Assembly: GCA_015501055.1 (NCBI GenBank)
Contig: JADNYV010000178.1
Span: 1 to 64,000, forward strand
Reading direction: 5' to 3'
Length of the DNA stretch: 64,000 nucleotides
Source: Mucidula mucida
Lineage: Eukaryota > Basidiomycota > Agaricomycetes > Agaricales > Physalacriaceae
The translations under genes and the position numbers were made by a program. The stretch's first letter is position 1. Each line of letters starts with the position of its first letter. Positions 56,428-64,000 of the stretch are shown in pieces. The notes beneath the pieces are model-generated. The model was not told where the DNA came from, did not search any database, and worked only from the letters and a program-made list of their open reading frames with translations.

Positions 56428-56980
56428 TCAAAAGCTGCGCGACGGTACAATGCGCTTAACCTTCTCCTTCTTCTCAACAAAGTATCCCTTCCTCGTCTCC
56501 TTTAGCGTGTAACACCCCTCTGCGACGACTGATGTTGGATTCCGTATCAAAGGTGACGGCGGGTACGTGTCAAGACATCCTTGCTTCTTCATCAACTTGA
56601 GCTTCTTAGGCCGCCCTAGTCTCGCAGCACACTTGGCCGCTCGCACCACGGGCACGTCCGTGTCAGGTGGATAGGGATTGGACGCGAAGGGGGATGTAAA
56701 TGGCCATGTGATGGGTTGGAGCTTTTTCACTACTGGACGCGTGATGGGCTCAAGTTGTTTCTTAAGCGACTGCTTGAATGACACTGTAAACCATAATCAG
56801 GAGGTGGCAAATGAAATTGAAGAAAGAAAACATACACGTTGGTTTGCCATATATGTCTTCCATGACGGCCGGGGAGTCCCAGTCGACATAGGCTGCGCGG
56901 ATTTCGGGAGCTTCTTCTATGTAGAGCGAAGGTATCACGGGAGCGCCGGGATACATAGATTTGAAACCGGTTAATCTCAT
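56428..56980 (-). CDS. Small basic GRPKK family, copy I (PSRSF type)
   Basis: Exon 1 is 56836-56980 and exon 2 is 56428-56783, 166 aa. The start is identical to copy H through MRLTGFKSMYPGAPVIPSLY. Exon 2 has SLKKQLEPITRPVVKKLQPI, RLGRPKKLKLMKKQG and the RIVPSRSF end. TATAAAAA is upstream (57046-57053, minus strand). All signals are intact. In this pair the PSRSF member is on the minus strand, the reverse of pairs 2-4. Confidence 0.75.
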
Positions 56981-58177
56981 GGTGATTTAGAGTGCGAGTG
57001 ATGCGATAGTGGTGTAGGATGCATATTATCAAGTTTGCGGAAGGGTTTTTATAGTCGGTAGAGCACTGAGACTGTCGGGGAACACGTCTCGAGAAGAGAG
57101 GAGCCATTCCTGTGTCGACTCAGATGGGGGTCATGTCTGAAATATGCATAACCCTCTGCCCAGGCAAGTCGGGTGAGATCCATAGCCTCGCTCAAGAGTC
57201 TAGAGGTCCAAGCCACATCACGTTGTACTGATGTTAGTGGGAAGACCAAAGGTTCAAAATTTCTGTATGTCGCAACGTCCAAGAGCAATGGAAAGTAGAC
57301 CCCGGAGAGAGTAGTTGATGATGACGAGCTGAGACAAGGAGAGCGTGAGAAAGTCAACGATCGCAAAGACTGGCCACGTCCTCTCCGCCTAAACTGGTGA
57401 AAATCGGTAATATACCCAGACAAGTAAAAGTGTAGAGGTCTAAGTCGTATCATGCAGCAATTTAGGACCGGGGAGGCCAAAAGATCAGTCTCCAAGTTCT
57501 TGGGGTTCCATAGTTCAAGGGCAGTGCAGTTTTCATACTAAACACCGGAATGAGTAGTCTCCCCGAATGAAGACATGACGAACAGCGAGCTGAGACAGTG
57601 CGAGTGTGAGAACGTCAACGATCTGCGTCCGAGAGCAGTGCAGGTTGAACGTCGGACGCCAACTGACGGTATATATATATGGAAAGTGAAACCAGGTTGA
57701 GAATCTCCAGGAAAGTCATGACAAAGAGCAGAGCAAGAAAAAGAAAGCGTGGTTGTTTGCTGGTCAATATTGACCGCTCGATCGTTGAGTTTCTCACGCT
57801 GTCTCTGTCTCAACTCGTCATCGCACTCTCTCCGGCGTCTAAATTCTTCTGCTCTTGGACTTTGCGAGATGCGGACAAGTTGAGACTTTACTAACCTCAG
57901 GACTACATGCTGTGGCTTGGACGTCTGCACTAGGCTCGAGCGACCCGTCTCAGGCTATGGATCTCACCGACTTGCACCAACTGCCTGGGCAGAGGGTTCT
58001 GCGAATGCCAGACATGACCCCTCTTCACGACCATCTGAGTCGGCACAGGAATGGCTCCTCTCTTCTCGAGACGTGTTCTCCGACAGTCTCAGTGCTCTAC
58101 CGAATATAAAGACCCGTCCCAGAATCTGATAACATACAACTTACACCACTATCACCTTCCTCGCACTCTAACCAATC
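56981..58177. promoter_or_regulatory. Bidirectional spacer of pair 5 (I/J)
   Basis: Same palindromic blocks as in pairs 1-4, with the block order of pair 4 reversed, as expected for an inverted unit. Outward TATA boxes lie at 57046-57053 and 58105-58110. A TATATATAT run lies near 57671. Confidence 0.6.
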
Positions 58178-58733
58178 ATGAAATTGACCGGCTTCAAATC
58201 TATGAACGCCAACATTCGCACTTCACCTTCCGTGGAAGGTCGCGCAGCCTATATCGACCGCGATTCCGCGGCCGTCAAAGATGTTTATGGCAAACCCCAT
58301 TGTATGTCTTCTTTCCTCCATTTACATTGACGGCTCCTGACATCGGATCGCAGTGTCATTAAGGCAATCGCTTAAGAAGCAGCTTAAGCCCATCACACGT
58401 CCACTCGTAAAAAAGCTCCAACCCATTACACGGCCATTATTATCCCCCTTCATCGTGTCGACGTCCAACCCATACCCAGTGGACACAGACGTGCCCGCTG
58501 TGCGAGCGGCCAAGGCAGTCGCCAGACTAGGGCGGCCAAAGAAGTTGAGATTAATGAAGAACGAAGGTCTTGACATGTACCCGCCGTCGCCTTTGGTACG
58601 AAACCCTACGTCGCTCGTCCCAGAGGGGTGCTATACATTAGTGGAGACCAGGAAGGGATACTTCGTTGAGCAAAAGTCGAGGAGGAGAAGCGGTATGAAG
58701 ATCAGCAGTCTGCGCCAGCGAGCATCTTTATGA
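58178..58733 (+). CDS. Small basic GRPKK family, copy J (RASL type)
   Basis: Exons 58178-58301 and 58354-58733, 167 aa. Exon 1 is shorter than in the PSRSF type (MKLTGFKSMNANIRTSPSVE, ends AVKDVYGKPH). Exon 2 reads SLRQSLKKQLKPITRPLVKK, PFIVSTSNPYP, AAKAVARLGRPKKLRLMKNE, PPSPLVRNPTSLVPEGCYTL and the end LRQRASL. Intact frame, splice sites and TATAAA box. It preserves the exon-1 end (DVYGKP) that copies E and G have lost, so it is the best representative of this subtype besides C. Confidence 0.75.
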
Positions 58734-59070
58734 CGAAACATACTCTCTGCCATTGTTAATGATACCCAGTCAATGTATTCCTCTTCATCTATGAATCTGA
58801 TACGAACATTTTCACGGTCTTGAAACCCATCGATAACGTTGGTTTCGCAGGCGCTTGCACAACTGTTGATGTTGTACTGTAATTCCGTAAGTTCGACATT
58901 GCAGAGAAACACGCGATGCATGCAGTGTCTCTATTGTACTTAGCCAAGAAGCTGACTGAGATCGCGGCTCACGACACGAGGTGTTCCCGCGGAAATGTAC
59001 CGTTCTTTCGCGCGCTCCCATTCGAGTGTCGCTGAAGAGAGCAAAAATTGCCTATCGCACTGCCAAAACA
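58734..59070. other. Family 3' flank
   Basis: 58741-58900 matches the 3' flank of RASL-type genes (compare 14200-14366 inverted, and 55370-55500). Nothing else before the tRNA. Confidence 0.55.
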
Positions 59071-59165
59071 TGCTCACGCCCAGGATTGAACTGGAGACCC
59101 TTGCATACTGCCAAGAGGTATGTTAACCGCATAAGTACAATGCTCTACCACTGAGCTACGCGAGC
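59071..59165 (-). tRNA. tRNA-Ile (anticodon UAU) with a 23-nt intron
   Basis: Read on the minus strand from 59165. The 7-bp acceptor stem pairs GCTCGCG with CGTGAGC. A D-arm with GCTCAGTGGTAGAGC follows, then anticodon stem TTGTA/TGCAA with loop C-T-TAT-G-A. A 23-nt intron lies one base 3' of the anticodon (59107-59129). The T-arm is TCCAG-TTCAATC-CTGGG and A73 is at 59071. Without the intron it is 72 nt. The anticodon is at 59131-59133. Yeast tRNA-Ile(UAU) likewise has an intron at this place. Confidence 0.93.
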
Positions 59166-59239
59166 ATTGAAGGTTAAGGCAAAGTGACGTATATAATCAT
59201 GAAGTCGAATTTTGTTGACATTTTACTTCAGTATTCACC

Positions 59240-61149
59240 TTAAGCATTACACGCCTGATATAATTCCGCACCCGTCCCAACCATATCGTCGATATCTAAT
59301 AACACCGTCAGCAACAAGAATTGAAATTCGGAAATTGCACAAACAGGATATCCACTCATCCATGGCGATCATATCGAGCGTTCCAAGAGGCGTCGAGGTA
59401 ACAATCGGCTGGCCGCTCCAAAGCACACGAATGTAGTATGCGGAATCCTTGCTGTATAGCTCGAATACAACTTCAGATCCCCTGAAGGACGAATCAGCTC
59501 CATGTCCTGCAGCGGGAGGAGGAAACGCACATTCCAGGCCACACCATATGGTCCACTTGCAGGAAACCGAGGAGAGCTGATATCGATCCGTCGTGCCCAA
59601 CGTTGTGAAAGTATTTGATCTATTCGACTTTGAGCACGGAAGGTAATTTGGACTAGAAGACCAGGATCTCACCGGATTCGTGCCACTCCTCGCGGTATTG
59701 AGGTGCTCCTTAAGCTCCAGCAGCCACGCACCAAACACCATGGTGCTATACACCGTAGAGTTGGCAGAGTATCGGTAGATATACGAGTATTCCCAGTTTC
59801 CCAGACGATAAACATTGTTCGCCTGTCAATTCAGATTGATTTAGGAACCGAAATTGAGAACAAACATACCTCGTCCTGCGTTACACATAAGCTCGTATCG
59901 TTGACACTACATGGCAGAGAGAAACCATGGCACTGCTTAGCGCTCAGATTATCGTAATCACTAGAAATGGAAGGAGGATTCAAAACTCGAGTGCATAGTT
60001 TGGCTGTCACTTACTGATCAAACCATGTATGCCACCCAGCCGTATCCTCGCTGTCAATACCCGACACGGCATCAAGCTTCTCGTACAACGACGCAGCGGC
60101 TTCCAAATGGCCCGTCCAAACTCCACCGTCACCTACGCCCTTGTCGGTGATGCCAGGCTTCACCAAATTATCGCATGGATCAAGACTTGGTTCCAAGGAG
60201 TCAATACCATCGCGTTCAATGTGAACTTCGGCATTATGGGTATCAGGAAACAATCCACGGACGAGTCCTCCGGCGACTTGGGAAGTGATAACATTGTTCG
60301 TGACGCGTACAAGCGCCGCAGATGTTTCGAGCTTGGAGCTCAGATTGAGCCGACGCGCGTAGACTTTGCGGAGATCCTATATCAAAGCTCAGAATTGCAA
60401 AGGAGACTCCGCGGGTTAAGACCGTACAACACCGTGGATATACGCGTCCCAAAGACCCTCGGTGGTGATTTGTGGAAATTGGCAACTAGTAGAGGAGGTC
60501 AGAACATATGGATATGAAGTATCTTGAAGGAATTGCACGTCGAATCAACGAATCCAGGACCGACAGTCGACGTCCAAGGGTTCTCGGCCGAGCCATACGC
60601 TTGCCACTATCGATAGCATTATCCCTGAGGGCGCTCCACAAGACGGTGGGCATCGCACCTGAATCTCAGCAACCCGCGGGCCAGTCGTACTGCAAATTCT
60701 TTATTGTTGCGATAGCAAATTTACTACTAAGAAGGAGACGTACCTCTTCGCATAATGAACAGGCCCTGAACCTTCACAACTCCATGAAACGTCCTCTTTG
60801 AAGAACGTGTTCGAGCCGTATGGCGTCCGCTTATGATGTCTTTGTATGACCTCGACGTACTCGAGGGTATACTCGTCTGAGGGCGTTCTGTAGATCCCAA
60901 TGAGAAAACATCGTTCTACATGAGTATCTCGCCTACTCACATGTACTCCCTGGCGCGCACATGCGGCATATTGCACCAATTGTAAACGCCGTAGAGCGCG
61001 TCGGGCGTCTGTGACGAGTTAAAGATACCAGGCGCGTCGGTTGTGCCGTTCATGACATAGGAGATGTTCGTGGTCGTGGACGGGGTATAGTGTATGGGAT
61101 TGAAGGCATAGCTGGCACCTGCACCGAGGAGAAGGACAGCGACGAACAT
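59240..61149 (-). CDS. Histidine acid phosphatase superfamily (clade 2) protein, secreted or membrane-anchored
   Basis: Eleven exons (60941-61149, 60744-60887, 60659-60689, 60539-60606, 60431-60485, 60015-60376, 59870-59960, 59673-59822, 59531-59619, 59345-59481, 59240-59295) sum to 1,392 nt, 463 aa. The N-terminus MFVAVLLLGAGASYAFNP is a signal peptide. YNWCNMPHVRAREY is followed by the catalytic block VEVIQRHHKRTPYGSN, a variant of RHGxRxP whose first His is the expected phosphate acceptor. CQFPQITTEGLWDAYIHG and DLRKVYARRL follow, then the acid-catalyst HD in FHNVGHDGSISALLGFL, and the C-terminus MDEWISYIDDMVGTGAEL. Such enzymes release phosphate from organic phosphates such as phytate. 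Several N-glycosylation sites fit secretion. Exon 3 is only 31 nt. Intact. Confidence 0.9.
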
Positions 61150-61836
61150 GGATGGCGGCGGAAGAATGACCGTGATGGTAAGAGGTAAACCCTTTTGAAG
61201 AAGAACATCGTTACACGTGCGTCCGTCACTCTTGAATTTTGATTAGCTTCCACGTTTAATTCAAAATTCAGGAGAAACGTTCCACGACGTCCACCTGATG
61301 GCGAGGTGGCGACGGGCCGGTGAGAACAGGTAGCGATAAACGTACGAACTTGATTGAGCAAGGGGTAGAACTGGTCAAATGTGATTGGGCGGCGGTAAAG
61401 CTATCAGAGGCTATCAGTCGCGTCTGTGGCAGTGTCAACCTTCTTACCCAAATTAATGAAGTTGTGTACAAGAATGAATCTCCGAGCTCACCCACATACT
61501 TATGAACTAGATAAATGGCCCTACGTCGGCTTCTCCCCAGAAAGAAAATCGGATATCTTGAAGAACCTACAAAGTAGACGTTTTCTGTTTACTTCTTCGC
61601 ATGAGTGCGCCCGCAAGTGTTTGCTGAATCTAACTAAGCCTGGAGGGATCCTGCCTCGCATTCACAGTCATAAACATGTTGACTCCGTGTCTTGCTCACA
61701 GCAATGGAAGGATAGCACAGCGAAGACGAATCTATAACCAACATCGTGTACACGAAGGCTATCCTATTAAATTAAGAATTATGAACCATCCAAAAAACAA
61801 GATGCATAGACATTAAAGAAATCTGTACCAAATCCA
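61150..61836. other. Intergenic, nothing recognised
   Basis: Between the 5' end of the phosphatase gene and the 3' end of GLO3. No gene or repeat recognised. Confidence 0.5.
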
Positions 61837-63415
61837 TTACCGCTCAGACATTTGGGCGAGATAGTCGGAGAGCTGTCCCACGTATTAAACAACATCCCAA
61901 AACGAGTATCAACGAACATACCTTCAACGCCCCAGTTCTGATATTATCAGAGATATTTTGCACATCAGGATTAGCCATTAACCGCTGCATCGCTTCCCTA
62001 GCAGCCGATTCCAATGCGGCCAGTCCATCGTCGTCGCGCGCCGGTAGCGCCTCCTCCTCTTCCCTCCCAAAGTACGCATTCGAGGAAATCGATGTCGCCC
62101 CTTGGAACGACTGCAAACGCGTCTGCGCTTCGGCGACAGCATTCGGGTCATACGAGTTCCGCCCAAAATACATATCGGACGAGATGGCTTTCTGACTGCC
62201 AAACTTGTCCCGTGCAGTGGTAGGAGAATCGTCAGCCACCTTGGAAGCTGGCGGAGGAGCAGCGGCCATGGCAGCTGCACCGGATCCAGGGATGGCACCA
62301 AATCCTAAACGGGGGAACGCAGCAGCACGCTGAGCATCTGCGGCTGGGTTGCTCTTCTTAGTGGTCGTTGTCGTAGACGAGCCATAGTTGGACTTGGGTC
62401 CAATCTCCAGAGCAGCTTTCACGGCGGCAGCCTCCTTCCGCACTTTCTCCTCTTCTTCCTCGCGCTGCCGGTCGTACCCAAGCTGCTTGATCCGCTCTGC
62501 CTCCTCAAGCGCCTTTTTTTCTGCGGCGGCGAAATCAACCGGTTTAGTCTTGGACGCACCAAGACCCAGCTTCGACTTCTTTGGTGCTGAAGAAGACGAA
62601 GACACGGATGAGGCAGAGTTAAGACGGGAGGTTGCTCCAAGCTTGGTAGTACGTGCTGCAGAGGATGATATTGTCCGTGGAGCAGCAGGCTTCTCGACAG
62701 GCGGTGCAGCCGGAGACGGTGTCCTGCCAATGATAGGCGGTGTAGATATACGCGGTGTACCCGGGTTGGACGGCTTTGGCGTTGACGGTTTCGACCATGA
62801 TTCGAAAAAGTCGTCCTCAGTCTGCTCTTTCGGGGCTGCAGGTGCCTCCACGCCTTCGACAACAATGCCTTGAGGGAATCTGCAATTTATTTAGAAATTT
62901 GCATGCTCGCCCAACCTAGATACACACTTTGTAGCGTCCTCCTTGACTCGTCTCGCTAGTTCCTCCTTGTACAATTCAGCGACGCGACTCGAGTACTTTT
63001 TGCGTGTGTCGGCGTCGTTCAATAGTGATGATCCACCGTGCTTCGTAAAGAACTCGGTTGCAGACAAATTTCCGCCAATCTTCATGTTGCGAAGCTGGGA
63101 AAGCTGCCATGTATCGAGATTGGTTGATCTGTATCGCTTGAGACCGTGCCGGTATATTCCAGCGAAGGAGGTGCGCACCGGACAAAGGAGATATGCACGC
63201 CCATGTTTCTGTGATTGCTGGAGCAGTCCAAGCAGATGTAAACGCCGAATGTTACGCTCGACCAGGTGGGATTCCGCGCATTGCAGTCAAAACAGACCTG
63301 TTTAAGATGAGGAAAAGTCGCCAGTGAGGAATGAAATTATGCCTACCTTGTTCGCCTTTTGTGCACGCAGCACCTTAAACACTTGTTCCGTTTCCTGCTT
63401 GGTTGGCTCAGCCAT
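61837..63415 (-). CDS. GLO3: ADP-ribosylation factor GTPase-activating protein, Glo3 type
   Basis: Exons 63347-63415, 63179-63297, 62928-63128, 61922-62879 and 61837-61872 give 460 aa. The ArfGAP zinc finger is at residues 24-50 ([18 protein letters not shown] to CLDCSSNHR, CxxC-x16-CxxC), with the arginine finger in SNHRNMGVH. The middle is Ser/Pro/Ala-rich and disordered. Near the C-terminus are the Glo3 motifs [14 protein letters not shown] and [14 protein letters not shown]. It stimulates GTP hydrolysis on Arf1 and acts in COPI-vesicle retrograde transport at the Golgi. Intact; five exons with introns of about 50 nt. Confidence 0.95.
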
Positions 63416-64000
63416 TTTGATATGTAAGATGGTGGTCGATGAGAAAAGGATTACACGTCGCGGTTTTTCCATTTTGGGATTCTCATCCCGGCCGGAGTTT
63501 GCCGTAAAAGCTCCTGTCTTATCCTCACACCACCAGGCCTGTACCGGTGAGGCCATGATCCTCCAATGCCTACGTGCTGAATGTGCTTGCTTGCTTCTCC
63601 CTCGAAGACTCTCAGGCCGCCTACATTATCAACAATCCTCAAAGTGACGGGTTTATCACTGCTGATTGCTCTAAACCAGATTTAAACAGCTCAAAGCCGA
63701 TGCACACCTCCCTGCAAAACATCATCAATTCTCGCGATTTCGCTTGTGGCCATACCTTTCGCGCCGGATATGTTTACTACTCGACGGGTTCGTCATCGCG
63801 TGTTAGCTAGTGAAGGTTGGTTGTAGGCACGACGCATATATTCAATTGGATATCGTCCGTTGTTGAATACACCGGTAAGTGCAGTTGGTCTTGATAGCAG
63901 GGCTCCCGTCAACCGACTCCGATGTAGCCTTCAACCTGGTTGTTGTAACATTATCGACGTGTCATCATGATCTATCGTCGCTACTTTTGGACTAATCATC
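63416..64000. other. Intergenic, nothing recognised
   Basis: 5' flank of GLO3 and beyond. A frame at 63574-63810 has no splice or family support. The window ends before another gene is evident. Confidence 0.45.

Noticed and set aside
57661..57680. TATATATAT runs here and near 25780
   Set aside because: Short AT microsatellites; not long enough to be informative.
60029..60517. 162-codon plus-strand frame
   Set aside because: Antisense of exons 4-6 of the histidine acid phosphatase, which has splice and motif support.
62388..62873. 161-codon plus-strand frame, Ser/Ala-rich
   Set aside because: Antisense of the low-complexity middle of the ArfGAP gene.

Overview
The window is nuclear DNA of a filamentous basidiomycete, most likely a mushroom-forming Agaricomycete. 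I infer this from many introns of about 45-60 nt with CTAAC-like branch sites, a DUF6535 membrane-protein family, a peptidyl-Lys M35 protease, a RecQ-like helicase fragment and a coiled-coil family that I know from Agaricomycetes. The species cannot be named from this window.

Layout. 1-10.5 kb: the 3' part of a fungal transcription factor, a xylose-isomerase-like TIM-barrel enzyme, an hAT transposon relic, a secreted M35 metalloprotease (8 exons) and a secreted berberine-bridge-like FAD oxidase with one frameshift. 11-24.6 kb: four head-to-head pairs of an unrecognised small basic protein family (163-175 aa when intact), plus a broken AtuA-domain gene. A fifth pair lies inverted at 56.4-58.7 kb. 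25-29 kb: an unrecognised basic protein gene, a tiny secreted Cys-rich protein gene, RFC3 and ubiquitin-S27a. 29.5-38 kb: a 55-aa split microprotein gene convergent with a DUF6535 gene, a helicase fragment, a second but decayed copy of the microprotein/DUF6535 arrangement, and an MFS pseudogene. 40-43.5 kb: a crystallin-like small secreted protein and a coiled-coil protein. 43.9-51.6 kb: a chimeric segmental duplication made of the 5' half of ATG1 joined to a ubiquitin-S27a pseudogene, then the second complete microprotein gene and a DUF6535 gene split by a 1,209-bp DNA transposon with 39-bp perfect terminal inverted repeats and an 8-bp target duplication. 52-64 kb: intact ATG1, pair five of the small-protein family, an intron-containing tRNA-Ile(UAU), a histidine acid phosphatase and a Glo3-type ArfGAP.

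Housekeeping genes (RFC3, ubiquitin-S27a, ATG1, GLO3, tRNA) are intact and interspersed with recently duplicated, inverted and decaying modules, so this is a plastic stretch of chromosome. Two modules stand out as possibly undescribed. The first is the amplified divergent pair family, whose shared spacer is itself an imperfect palindrome and of which one pair looks homogenised by gene conversion. The second is the 55-aa, three-exon membrane microprotein that sits convergent to DUF6535 at all three places where DUF6535 occurs. Exon boundaries were placed by hand from GT/AG (once GC/AG) signals and reading-frame continuity; none has been checked against RNA.
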